Part shown: piece by piece, positions 21,162-33,500 of the stretch
Position numbering within the stretch: the stretch's first letter is position 1
Layout of the letters: each line of letters starts with the position of its first letter
Source of the DNA: Basidiobolus meristosporus CBS 931.73
Lineage: Eukaryota > Basidiobolomycota > Basidiobolomycetes > Basidiobolales > Basidiobolaceae
DNA length: 64,000 nt
NCBI GenBank assembly: GCA_002104905.1
Contig: MCFE01000249.1
Location: 1-64,000, forward strand
Direction of reading: 5' to 3'
Position numbers and translations under genes: made by a program
Notes under the pieces: generated by a model
The model's database searches: none
The model's input: only the letters and a program-made list of their open reading frames with translations
Told to the model about the DNA's origin: nothing

Positions 21162-24100
21162 ATGACGACTAGGTAAGCCTGCAAACCCACGCTTGTTGCC
21201 ACGGCCCTCCCTCTGATAATGCCCAATATAGGCTTGATCGTCTTGTCCTGCTGCTGGACACCGGGTCAACGGCCTCCGTGCGAGCAACCGCCGCGCAGCA
21301 GATTGGCAACATTCAAAAACAGCACCCCTCAGAATTATATAATCTCCTGTCCAGAGTACGTGATCTGTCTCCTATACCAACCTCATCTGACTTTTCTGCA
21401 CCACACCGCGGTATTAAGAGCTAGTAAACGTTTGAACTTTAGGTCTTGGTTCATTTGAAAAGCAAAAATTGGGAGACCAGAATTGCCGCTGGTCCAGGCC
21501 ATCGAGGCCATCGCCAGTAACGTTCCGCTTTGGAACCCCGTAGAGAGTGAGTGTCTTTAGTGATAGTGTCTCCCTGCGCCACCGTACTGAACAGCCTGCC
21601 CCGCTCTAGCCAATGTAAAGAGTGAGTATTCGCTAGAAAACGACAAAGCGTTGAAGAATAAATTGACCTTTGATCGGTTCGACATAACCGATGTGCTTCG
21701 TAATGGCAAGAAGCTATTGGGTTCGGCTGGCAAGGTGAGGATTCTCCAGTCCGACCTCGTGTAAGATGCAGTCGAGCTAACGCCTTCCCGACCCTTAGGA
21801 ATACGACATAGACCTGAACGACCTAGACCCTAATGAGCGACTTGCACTGCAGAGACGGAACCTGAAGCAACGACTTGGATTGGGCAGTCAATTCATGGAT
21901 GGTTTGTGGATTACCCCATGCGTCTGGTAGCGGATGTTTTCTAACGCCAATCATACTTTCAGAGCTTCTTGACGACAATGATCTGTACGGCTCACAAAAT
22001 CAAAACCAACACCAACACCAAAACCAAACCAATATCCAACTCAACACCAACATGTGCCACCGGAGATGCATCCACATCCAAACTCGTATCCACAGCCACC
22101 ACCACATCCGCACACCACCCCATTCATAAAGACCGAGCCAACACCAATAAAAATCTTACCACCAGTCAAGTTCGAGACGTCCCCTACTGGCAACGTATTT
22201 CAGCCTCCGGTCACAATGGCCGTTGAGCCAGAGCCAGCTGTCGACACCTCGGGACTTAGCGCTAGAGAGAGGAATCGGCTCAAGAGAAAAGCCAAGTTGG
22301 ACGCGAAGATGAAGACCAAAGAGAAGTAGGGCGAACGTTAACTTCGTGTGCCGAGCAGATCAACTGAACTATCTTGCATTTCTGTAGGGTTCGGGTGGTG
22401 GACTTTGGCAAGCAAAAAGTCAAGGAGGAGCCTACATCTAGTAGCGTGGTGGTGAAGAAAGAGACCAGTGGTACGTTGGTTGGATTTTTAGCTGGATCTT
22501 GATCTTCGACGTTGCTAACCTATTCTCTTTCCAGAAACGGCGTTGGTTCCTAGCAAGAGCGCGCAGCCTGACGCCAGCCAGGAGAAAGTCATTGTCGACC
22601 CTCGCGCCAAGACCATGTCGGGGATCTCGGTGGAGCAGCCATCTAACGAATGGCCATTTGAGGGGATATGCGACATTCTCTCCATGGATCTATTCGAGTA
22701 GGGCCCTTTTGTTCTTTCGTTCATCGAGTAAGGATTAACGGCTTGTTTTCTACAGCCCTACATGGGAAGTCAGGCATGGCGCAGGCCTCGGGCTAAGAGA
22801 AATCCTAAAATGCCACGGCGAAGGTGCCGGGAAAATCCTGGGCTTGTCGAAAGAGGACAACGAAAAGCGCCACCATCTGTGGCTAGAGGACATCTGTATC
22901 CGATTGCTTTGTGTATTCGCATTGGATCGTTTCGGGGATTTTGTTTCCGACCAGGTGCGTAGCACGTTTTGGTATCCGATGGAGGCGATTCTCATGTTTC
23001 TTTCGTTTCTAGGTGGTTGCTCCCGTTCGAGAGACCTGCTCCCAAACTCTAGGTGCTTTGGCAAAGCATATGTCCCCCAAGGGGATTGAGTTGGTCGAGA
23101 AGTGTCTTCTACAGTTGATTCATCAGCACGAATTCAAAGCTGCCAACGGCAACGCAGCCGGCTCCATTTGGGAAGTTAGGCATGCTGGCCTTCTGGGGCT
23201 CAAGTATTTAGTTGCGGTTCGAAAGGACCTGGTAGAGCTGGTTATTAATGGGGCTGTCGGGGCTGTCGTCATGGGCCTCAAGGACAACGACGACGATGTA
23301 CGAGCTGTCTCCGCATCAACGCTGCTTCCTATTGCCGACTCATTCGTCAGGCTTCTTCCGGACATGATACCGGTTGTTTTAGAGGTTTTGTGGGACTGTC
23401 TCATTGATTTGAAAGATGACCTGACCGCCTCTACTGCGAGTGTTATGGACCTCCTGGCACGGCTCTTTTCCTTCGACGAAGTGCTTAAATACATGCAGGC
23501 CTTAACTATGGCTGACCCGCAACGAGGCCTTGTCACCTTAATTCCTCGGCTCTACCCATTCTTCCGACACACAATCACTTCGGTGCGTTCGGCGGTGCTT
23601 CATACACTGAAGACCTTCCTCGGGATGCAAGGGATGGAGGGCTGGGTGGACACCAGATGTCTTTGCTTGGTTTACCAAAACCTTTTGGTGGAGGAGAAGC
23701 AGGACATTCTGGATTTATCGGCGTCAGTGTGGACCGAGTTGCTCACTCATGTAAGTCGCTCGGCCTCGGACCGCATCCAGAGCATGTTCGCCCCAACCAT
23801 AGGCTCCTGGTTCTCCCTTCTCATGACTCCACTCGGGATACCGCTTGACACTAGATGCTTCTATTTGCCCAGAGCCTTGATAACCACCGAGGTACAAAAG
23901 AACATCCAGGATGGCGATCAAGGCGGATTCAGCCATAACATCGACGTGGGAATGATTCAGCAAGACTTCTCTTTGGTCTCGCAAGAGACCGTTGTAAGGG
24001 GAAGGCTTGCCGGAGCCAAGGCTATTGGAATGTTGATAGCTATTTGGCCCCGGGAATCCTTGGAGATCACCTTCCAAGAGATCATCCTGTCTTTCTTGGG

Positions 24101-27100
24101 GTCCCCATGGGCATTGCAACGACAGCTCGCTGCGGTGGTGACGGAGGAGTGGGCGGTGGCCGTTCTCAACGGCTCCATCAACCCAAGCATCACCACCACC
24201 ATACCGCTGGCGTCGGTGCTCTCCGAGAAGCTGATCATCGCACTTGAATCAGAAAGCCCCGAGTTCTATCTTGAGCTCGTTTCCGTGCTGCGCCGTATCC
24301 GTGGCGAGTGCCAGGCCCTCTTGAATTCGTTCGTGTCGGACGGAAAGCTGCCCCCCTCCGAGGTTCCATCGATTCCAGTTCAGTGTGCGGGCGAAGCAGG
24401 CTCTGGCCCACAGGCGTTCAGTATTGATGTAGCTCGAGCCATCGCCACCGATACTTTCGAGCTCCTCAAGGCCAAGATTGCGCCGAGAACCCGGAAGCAG
24501 ATACTGACACAGCTGGTGGATAGACAAAGACGAGTGATCGCCTCCATCGGGTTCTACGAAGCAACCAAACAGCAGGCGGACGTGTGCACCAGCGCGGCCG
24601 TTTCGGGCGCAGTGGTGGCGTTCGGGGTGCTTCCCAAGAAGCTGAACCCGGTTATTCGATCCATCATGAACTCCATCAAGTTTGAGGAGAATTACGAGAT
24701 CCAGCAACGCGGGGCCACCGCCCTCTCCAACATGATCTCGATCTGCACCTCGCCCATCTTGAACCTACGGGTCAACCCCACCGATAAGATCATCAAGAAT
24801 CTGGCCGCGTTCCTTTGCTCCGATCCCAGTACTACGCCGGTGCTTCAGGATATCGCCCAAGAAGACGGGATCTATTCCCTGCTGAAGGCAAAGGGTGAAC
24901 AGAAGAGCTCAGGGAAGGGAATCAGTATCGCATCGCTCGACACCGATGCCATCGATCCGAAGGCACTGGCTGATGAGGATGAATCGGTGCGCCAGGCCAA
25001 GTTGGTCAGGAGGGGAGCGCAAGCGGCATTACGAGAGTTGGCACGCCGGTTCAAATCGGACCTGTTCCAGGTCATTCCAAAGCTCTGGGAGTGCATGTGC
25101 CAAAGCCTGCTGGAGACATTCCCACCGGACCGGGAGGACTTGCCCAGCTTCAAAGCAACCGACCCAATTGGGCAAGATGTCATCGATTGCCTGCAAGTCC
25201 TTAGCGCGATCACCCCCTTCCTCGATGAAGGGCTGCACCCGCAGATCGCGGGAATTCTCCCCAACATCATCCAGTGCTTACGCTCCAGCTACATGGTGGT
25301 CAGAAACATGGCGGCTCGGTGCATGGCTGTGATGTGCAACTGCATCACCATCCCCGCCATGCAAGAGGTGATAGAGAAGATCCTGCCCCTCCTCGGAGAC
25401 ACGCTGAACGTCACGAACAGACAAGGCGCGGCAGAGACGATCTACCATGTCGTCCAGACCATGGACTCCAACATCCTGCCCTACGTCATCTTCCTGATTG
25501 TGCCCGTGCTGGGAAGAATGAGCGACACCGACGAAAGCGTGCGAGTCATCTCCACCAACTGCTTCGCTTTCCTCATCAAGCTGGTTCCACTCGAAGCAGG
25601 AATCCCTGACCCGCCGGGCATTCCAAGGGAGATGTTGGCCCATCGCGACAAGGAGAGGAAGTTCCTCATGCAGCTCCTGGATAGCAGCAAGCTGGAGCCG
25701 TATCCCATCCCGATCGGCATCAAGGCCGAGCTGCGTAGCTACCAGCAAGATGGCGTGAACTGGTTGGCATTCTTGAACAGGTACCAGCTTCACGGGATCC
25801 TCTGCGATGATATGGGGCTGGGTAAGACCCTTCAATCCATCTGCATACTCGCCAGTGACCATCACATGCGTGCCGAGAAGTACAAGAAAACCAAATCACC
25901 AGACTGCGCCCACATGCCCTCTCTGGTCGTTTGCCCGCCCACACTCACTGGTCACTGGTACCATGAGATCCTGAACTACACCGACAACCTGCGCCCGCTG
26001 ATGTACACCGGCGGTCCGAACGAAAGAAAGCGGCTCCGGCCCAAGATCAAGAAGCATGATATCATCATCATGTCCTACGACATCATCCGAAACGATATTG
26101 AGGAGTTGTCCGAGATCCATTGGAACTATTGCATCCTGGACGAGGGGCACATCATCAAGAATGGAAAGACCAAGATCACGAAGGCGACCAAGACGGTGAA
26201 GGCAAACCACCGACTCATCTTGTCCGGAACCCCCATCCAGAACAACGTTCTGGAGCTATGGTCCCTGTTTGATTTCCTGATGCCTGGGTTCCTGGGCACC
26301 GAGAAGCTCTTCAACGAGAGATTCGGAAAGCCCATCCTGGCCAGTAAGGACAGCAAGAGCTCCTCCAGAGACCAAGAAGCCGGCGCGTTGGCTTTGGAGG
26401 CCCTTCACAAGCAAGTGCTCCCCTTCCTGCTTCGTCGCCTCAAGGAGGACGTGCTCGATGATTTGCCGCCGAAGATCATCCAGGATTATTACTGTGAGCT
26501 CAGCGACCTTCAGAAGCAGCTTTACGAGGACTTTGCCAAGTCGCAGGCAACACGCTCTCTGCAGTCGAACTGGGACGATGAACAGGAAGAGGAGAAGGAG
26601 GAGTCAGAAACGGGCAAGAAGAAGGCGACCCACATCTTCCAAGCGCTGCAGTACCTTCGTAAGCTTTGCAACCATCCGCTCCTTGTGGTCAACCCCAAAC
26701 ACCCGGAGTACAACAAAGTGATGAGTGTGATGGAGACCAGCAAATCCTCACCCCATGACCTGCAACACGCACCCAAGCTTCAAGCGTTGCGGCAGTTGTT
26801 GCTGGATTGTGGTATCGGGGTGACCGCTGAGGCGGAGGCATCGGATCCCATGTCAGGAGGAGCGGTGAGTCAACACAGAGCTTTGATCTTCTGCCAGTTG
26901 AAAACCATGTTGGACATCATCGAGAACGACTTGCTGAAGAACCTCATGCCGTCGGTGACCTACATGCGACTAGACGGTAGCGTGGACGCCAGCAAACGAC
27001 ACGGGATTGTCCAGAAGTTCAACCAAGACCCGTCCATCGATGTTCTTCTCCTCACGACACACGTCGGTGGGCTTGGGCTCAATCTCACCGGAGCCGATAC

Positions 27101-27568
27101 TGTGATCTTTGTGGAGCACGACTGGAACCCGATGAAAGATCTTCAAGCCATGGATCGCGCGCACAGAATCGGCCAGAAGAAGGTGGTGAATGTTTATCGG
27201 TTGATCACTCGTGGCACTCTGGAGGAGAAGATTATGGGGTAAGTGTCGACCTGTTCAATGATCTCTAGGAGCGTGACCCGCTAACCTTCCCTTCCCCCTC
27301 CCACAGCCTGCAAAAGTTCAAGCTCAACATCGCCAACTCCATTGTCAACCAGCAGAACTCGGGTCTCCAGAGCATGGACACCGACCAAATCCTCGACCTG
27401 TTTAATGTTACCCCCACCGAAAATACCCGACCCAAGAAAAGTGACGACCCCAGCAGCTCCAAGAAACTTCCGCAGAAGGCGATCCTGGAGAACCTCGAGA
27501 ATCTCTGGGATGAGAAGCAGTACGACGAAGAGTACAACCTGGATCACTTCATTGAATCACTGAAATAG
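21162..27568 (+). CDS. MOT1: TBP-associated ATPase Mot1 (BTAF1-like), with two frame disruptions
   Basis: Mot1 is a Swi2/Snf2 ATPase that removes TBP from DNA in the nucleus. Eleven exons can be placed: 21162-21172 (11 bases), 21232-21355, 21445-21546, 21610-21734, 21799-21901, 21963-22325, 22388-22470, 22535-22697, 22756-22954, 23013-27238 and 27307-27568. The N-terminal half is made of HEAT repeats (TBP-binding), with a Gln/His/Pro-rich insert in exon 6. The C-terminal ATPase has DDMGLGKTLQS, the DEGH box, SGTPIQNN, and the C-lobe motifs GLGLNLTGADTV and DRAHRIGQ. Two single-base breaks occur: an extra base near 21497 in exon 3, and a missing base in the Asn/Gln repeat near 22024-22028 in exon 6. 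The remaining ORF (exon 10, 1,409 codons) is intact, so these look like consensus errors. Confidence 0.93.
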
Positions 27569-28043
27569 ATCCTGTGGTGCTCGACGCTGCTATTTCGAAC
27601 ATGAACATTTATGTACAGAACGCCACCCTCACCCTCATCCTCACCCTCACCCTCACCCTTCGAACCTCCATAGAATCCTAGTCATCCTCTCCCTAATTTC
27701 CCAAGAGTATATTATTGTTTAAAATATCCTTCAAAAGAGTGTACGTTTCTCAGTATCTTTCGCCAGAGCGCATGTTGGTGTGGTATCCCACTCGAGAAAA
27801 TAAACCCATCAATCCGGAACCATGGAGAGCGTGAGACGAGAGACGGGGGGATATTGTGCGGACACGGCACACGACACACGACACACGACACCACACAGCA
27901 CCTCATCCATGCTGCGGGGATTTTCGGTGACGATACCATATCCCATCGATCCAGACGGCTCGAATCGAATTCAGAGTGGGATCGATTTATAAAGGCGCCG
28001 AAAAAATTTGAACCCATCGTTTCTCACACAACCTTTGCGAAAG
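27569..28043. repeat. Intergenic with CCCTCA simple repeat
   Basis: Imperfect CCCTCA/CCCTCAT units run from about 27625 to 27660 in the MOT1 3' flank, and ACACGACAC repeats occur near 27866-27890. CCCTCA differs from fungal telomere units. The COA3 promoter must lie in the right part. Confidence 0.6.
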
Positions 28044-28262
28044 ATGGTTACCAAACATGCACCCTACATGGGCGAACGTGGCTACGGCTTCACCCAGGCA
28101 ATGCAACGTGCCCGCCTCCCGTACCGTAACAAGAATGTGATCACCGGGGTTGCCCTCTTCGGTTTCGTCGCCTCCGTGTACTATTACTCCGTGGCCGCCG
28201 TCAAACAGGACGACTTCGACGACATCCCACTGCCACCGGCCCCAGAGAAGTCGGAGAAATAA
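28044..28262 (+). CDS. COA3: Cytochrome c oxidase assembly factor 3 (Coa3-like)
   Basis: Coa3 is a small inner-membrane protein of mitochondria that supports Cox1 synthesis and early complex IV assembly. The 72-residue protein has the family pattern: a basic N-terminal segment, RLPYRNKN, one transmembrane span (about residues 34-52), then the signature VKQDDFDDI right after the membrane. It is intronless. I chose the ATG at 28044 because it gives the usual family length; the frame extends upstream to 28008 only with sequence unlike the family. Confidence 0.85.
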   Translation: MVTKHAPYMGERGYGFTQAMQRARLPYRNKNVITGVALFGFVASVYYYSVAAVKQDDFDDIPLPPAPEKSEK

Positions 28263-29140
28263 TCTCGACGGCCTGGTCGTACGCTCCTTGGCCTTTGGAG
28301 CCAGCCGACCCTGTTTATATCCATGCCTTCATTTCACCAACGCCTTCGTGTTTGTTCGAAAACAAAATAAAGCTGACCCGCCTGTTGGCAGACCAGAATA
28401 TTCGGAGGAAAACTCCCTGGAAAAGGAGTAGTGGCCTTTAGAGCACATTCAGGTGGTGGAGTTCCATGTGTGGAGGAACCCTTGGTGCGATGGTGCACAC
28501 GCATACACCTATACATTCACCTATACATCCACAAATACGAACACATAGGCATGCTGATGACCCATTTGGGTTAACCTCGTGCTTAAGAAATCACAACTTG
28601 ACCAGTATTTTCATTAGGAAACGATCAACCTTGACACCATGAAAGTGGATTAGGAAGTTGCTTAAGATAAGCAGTTGGCAGGAATGATAACAAATACGTC
28701 ACATCTAGTTGATTGGATAGTGGAGCGTGGGAGGTTAAGGGTATTTAGGGTAGCACAGGAATCGGGTGATATATCTTCATGTGCCGCTTGTATCTATCCG
28801 ACGTCAATTCAACAAGCTATCATCCCGTGCTCCAGAGCTGAGTTCCATATTCAGCCAATAACCCAAACAAGGGTGAGAAAGCTATGAAACTAAGGTCCGA
28901 AATCGGTCAAGCTATAGGGTGGAAATGTTGGGGGGTTGCTAGCGGCTCATGGTTAGCAGATGCGGCCAATAAAACGAACCTCATATTGTATAGTAGATAC
29001 ATGCATTATATCCGGTTGGCGTCATCGATTGGTCTTGGGACCACCAAGGCTTGTGCCATTTCGATATAAATTCCATGCCCATAGCTGGAATCAACTAAGC
29101 TGACCTCTTGATACTGTGTTCATCTTCTCCCTTAGCTAAA
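28263..29140. other. Intergenic, no gene seen
   Basis: About 880 bases with only short frames and no recognisable repeat or RNA gene. A pyrimidine-rich stretch precedes the thiolase start. Confidence 0.4.
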
Positions 29141-30378
29141 ATGAGTCGCTCCCTCTTGGATGTGGTTATTACCTCTGTTGGTCGGTAGAATTTATCCTTT
29201 CCCCTGTTGCTGCTTCATGCATTAACCTTTCATTTTCAACTGCAGCCAGAACCCCTGTTGGTTGTTTCCGCGGCTCTCTTGCCAAGGTTCCCGCCACCAA
29301 ATTAGGTGCCATCGCCATCAAGGGCGCCATTGAGAAGTCGGGCATCAAGCCAAACCAAGTTGAGGAGGTTTACATGGGAAATGTCATTCAAGCAGCCGAA
29401 GGACAAGCACCTGCTCGTCAAGCAGTGTTGGGCGCTGGATGTCCAGAATCCACTGAAGCTACCACCATCAATAAAGTGTGCGCTTCTGGTATGAAAGCCA
29501 TCATGCTCGCCACTCAAAACTTGCAAGTTGGGGCCCGCTCCATCATGGTGGCCGGAGGTATGGAGAGCATGTCGAACTCTCCCTTCTATGTTCCTAGAAG
29601 CCATGAATACGGACATCAAGCTCTCTCGGACAGTATCATCAAGGATGGTCTTTGGGATGTGTACAACCAAATCCATATGGGAAGCTGCGCGGAGCAAACC
29701 GCCGCCAAATATAAGATCACCCGTGAGGCTCAAGACGAGCATGCGGTCTCTTCATATAAGCGTGCCGCCGAAGCCTGGAAAAATGGAGTTTTCAAGAACG
29801 AGATCGTCCCTGTGACCATCAAGGGAAAGAAGGGCGACACCGTCATTGAAGTGGATGAGGAATATACCAAGGTCAACTTCGACAAAATCACCAGTCTTCG
29901 TCCCGTCTTCCAAAAAGATGGAACTGTCACCGCAGCTAACGCCAGTACACTCAATGACGGTGCTAGTGCCGTAGTTCTGATGACAGCCAACAAGGCCAAA
30001 GATCTTGGTGTCACTCCATTGGCACAAGTCGTATCCTATGCTGATGCTTCCTGTGCGCCAGTTGATTTCCCAATCGCCCCCTCTCTTGCCGTCCCAATCG
30101 CTCTTGAAAAGGCTGGTCTCTCTATCTCGGATATCAGCTTGTTCGAATTCAATGAGGCTTTCAGCGTCGTAGCTCGTGCTAACGAACAGATCCTTGGCCT
30201 CGACCCTGCAAAGGTGAATGTTGCTGGTGGTGCTGTTGCACTTGGCCATCCTATTGGCTCATCTGGATCTCGTATTGTAGTTACTCTTACCAATCTCTTG
30301 AAGCCAGGCCAATATGGTCTTGCTGCTATTTGTAATGGTGGCGGTGGTGCTAGTGCCATCATCATCAAGCGTTTGTAA
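29141..30378 (+). CDS. ERG10: Acetyl-CoA C-acetyltransferase (thiolase, ERG10-like)
   Basis: This enzyme condenses two acetyl-CoA molecules to acetoacetyl-CoA, the first step of the mevalonate and sterol pathway. Two exons, 29141-29184 and 29250-30378, join as GR|TPVG and give about 390 residues, normal for the family. The nucleophile cysteine is in [10 protein letters not shown]. The acid-base residues are in [14 protein letters not shown] and [15 protein letters not shown] is also present. The N-terminus ([10 protein letters not shown]) begins directly with the thiolase fold and shows no mitochondrial presequence or peroxisomal tag, so a cytosolic enzyme is inferred. Confidence 0.94.
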
Positions 30379-30583
30379 AATACCGGCATTTGTTACAATA
30401 ATCACTATGCATATCATCCAATAAAAGTTGATTCTCAATGGCACTTTGGGGTAGTTAATATCGATATTCGAGCACAACAGGAATTTATATTATTATTGAC
30501 AGGTTGGAGGACGGGTTGGTATTTTAATATAATACATTCAAGCGAGTGATTTGATGTACAGCAAGGAAGTGTCTCTAGTTGTA

Positions 30584-33500
30584 TCATTGGTCCTCCTTGC
30601 CAATTAGGTCCATCTTCTGCCAAAGATAAAAGCCAATGGTTCTAATGACATCACTGATGTGCTCTATCTCGGCTTCGCTATGGATGTCTTGGTATTCTCT
30701 GCTTACAGCGTAGACATTGATGTCCGAGGTTCCAGATAGCCTGAAGTGAACGAGGAAGTCGTGATCGTGAGGGTTGAAGATAATCAAGTGCCGGGTTTTC
30801 CCAATAAATATCTCTCGAGATAAAGAAAAGTAGAATGTCATCAGCGAATCCAACACATTGGACCAGTTCAGAGGAAGTTCGAGGAAATCGTTGAATCCTG
30901 GATCCAATTCCAAGATATTTTTGCTATTGAATCGTTGTGATAGCGCCATGAAGTTGTCAATACTGATATTCTCAGTATTGGTGGCCACTGTAGCGGTCCA
31001 CAAGAGCTTCCACAAGGAATCCCGTTCATAGCATTTCAAAGCCTATATCAACAGATATTCAGTAAGGAAGATATTGTGGATTATTACTGCAGGGACTTAC
31101 CTTCTCAAAGATCCAATCCAGCTTTTCTTCCAATGCATGGATGAATTTGATGTTGCTGGGATAGAGATCAGCAATCGAGTCAATCGTTAGTGTGGAGGTA
31201 TTCAAGCGCGGCTGTGGTGAGGATTTGTACTCTTCGAGAACAATGATGTAGCAATTTAGGTCATAACCGGATAGTGTTTGGTTGTCTACATCTACGTTCA
31301 CCTCTGGGAAGATGATCAGTGTGTTTTCGATGGAGGGCTTGTGATCCATATTCAAAAAACAGGCCACAGGTTTGCTGTGCTTCAGCAAGTTCGTTAGTTG
31401 GTATTTTGCAGGTTGCTTCATTATAAACTGGAACAGGTTTTCGGGAAGGCCGCCATTGCAAATCTTTCCTTTGAATACTCTATTCCGAGCATATCGTGGT
31501 GGAACCGGATTCTGCCTAATGAATGCACGAATGATATCCAAAATATCCAACCCCTTCGGGATTTCCGTGGAGTTTCCAAGTATCTTACGAAGCTGTTGTA
31601 GATGGAAGTCATGAACAAAGGAGTTGACATGGATGATGTTCTTGAATCGCGCACACTCTTCGGAAAACATCTTGAAGCTGTGTAAATCATCCACGGTGGA
31701 GGTGAATCCTGGTGAGGCCACATAGAAGGCACCGTACTTGCGATTGACCGTATAAAGGTTGACGCACACCAACATTCCTTGAATACGTACTTCAGCCATT
31801 AGAATTCCGCCTTGGAATGCTTTTTGAAGGAAGATAACCGGGCTGCTAACTACCAAATTATCAGACACGATAAATTTGGAGTGAGTAAGGTTTTGATAAT
31901 ATTCGCCGTTTCCATGCAGGCTATTTTCACTAGAGAAAATGATGTGCATTCCTTGGGTGTTGAGATAATCAGAGTATTGAGTGATCAACTGTTTGGCCAA
32001 AGTGCTGTACCAGTGGGATGGGTTGTCCTCGTCTGGATCAAACAACGACAACTTCCTATCTGTTTTAGGTGCACTAAACAAGTTGTGGCGGAAATCGCTG
32101 AATAGCAATGGGGTTCGACAAAAATGCAATAGTCTCGAAGTTCGAAGAACAACATTCAAGTCTTCGGGCGACATCGGGCTTCCTGCTATGTTGTGGTGTT
32201 GTCTGCTCATTGATGTGTAGACACCCAGAGCTCGCTTTTGCTTATAAATCACCTTTGCTTGGCTGACGTAAGTTTCTAGGAATGAGGGACCGTGGCGCTG
32301 TAGTAGATCGGTGCTCTTGGGAGTGGTGAAATACTGTGTAGAATAATCCATAAATGCATCTTTCAAGATATCAGAAAACCTGAATTCAACTTTGAGGCTA
32401 GTTGAAGATTGAGGCTCAATTTCTTTCTCCTTCTCCTTCCGAGATTCAGATACGATCAACTCGGGCAAAGGAAGATCGGTTTTGTTGGGTTGGTCGTTGA
32501 ATATACTCTTCTTAGATTCTTCGAGTTTGGTGTCTGAGGTCGTAGAGGGAAGGGTCATTCGAGAACGGGGTGGGAACCGATCATGAACCAATGAGTTGAC
32601 ATCATTCAAATTAAAGCTATGCTTACTGCCCTCTTGGACTCCATTGAACGACAATCCTGAGCTAGTTACGCTAGCAGAACTGTTCGTTTTTGGAATGTTT
32701 GTATGATAGAATAAACCCATCTTTTGATAAAGTATGGAATCCATTAAATCCATTCGTCGGCTGTTCCAAGAAAGTATGGAGTTTAGCGAGGATATAAATT
32801 GGTCGGTTACATGTTTGTTCCAATTGTAGGTGTAGAGCGTTACTACAAAATCCGTGACGCTTATAAGAGCGAAGCAACTCCGAGATAATTCCAACTTGTT
32901 CTGCAATCCGAGATCCGATGTTAAGCCAGGGAGGTTAGGGAACATCATGAGATCCTCGTTAGACATCTTTTGATGCTGGTGAGAAGTAACAATAGAGGAG
33001 CTTTTTCTCGAATGTCCACGGATGGTACTGCCCTTATCGCTCCCATAATCATCGACCGAGCTCTGTCGCGAGGGTGATAGCTCGCTTGAGTCAAAGCTTC
33101 CTCGTCTCTCGTAAAGATTTGTTCTCTTGCTACTGGAGTTCGGGATGAAATCTTTGATGCCACAGACAACGATGTACTGATTCTCGTCCTTGCTACATGG
33201 ATGTGTCTCCAGATCATCATGCTTTTGGGCCTTAAAAGGATGATAAACACTGTAACAAAGTTTGCCTAATTTGTGATACTGAGTCAGAGAGGATTTCTTC
33301 AAAATCAAAGGTGAAAATGTCGGGTGTGTATCACACAGGAGATCAGATAGTTCCGACAGGAAATCATCTATGATCCAAGGAGGTATTTTGACTGAGAAGG
33401 TTGACCGGTTCACCGAAAGTCCTTGGAATTTAGAGGACTGCTTCAAGATATTAAAGCACGGGTCCACAAATTCTTCACCCAGAACAGAGTTGAAGTTGCT

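Noticed and set aside
25278-25865. 195-codon antisense frame inside MOT1, and similar antisense frames in the exon.
   Set aside because: They overlap a conserved ATPase on the other strand and show no family resemblance.
27625-27660. CCCTCA repeats as a possible interstitial telomere.
   Set aside because: The unit differs from the common fungal TTAGGG/CCCTAA unit and is short and imperfect; treated as a simple repeat.
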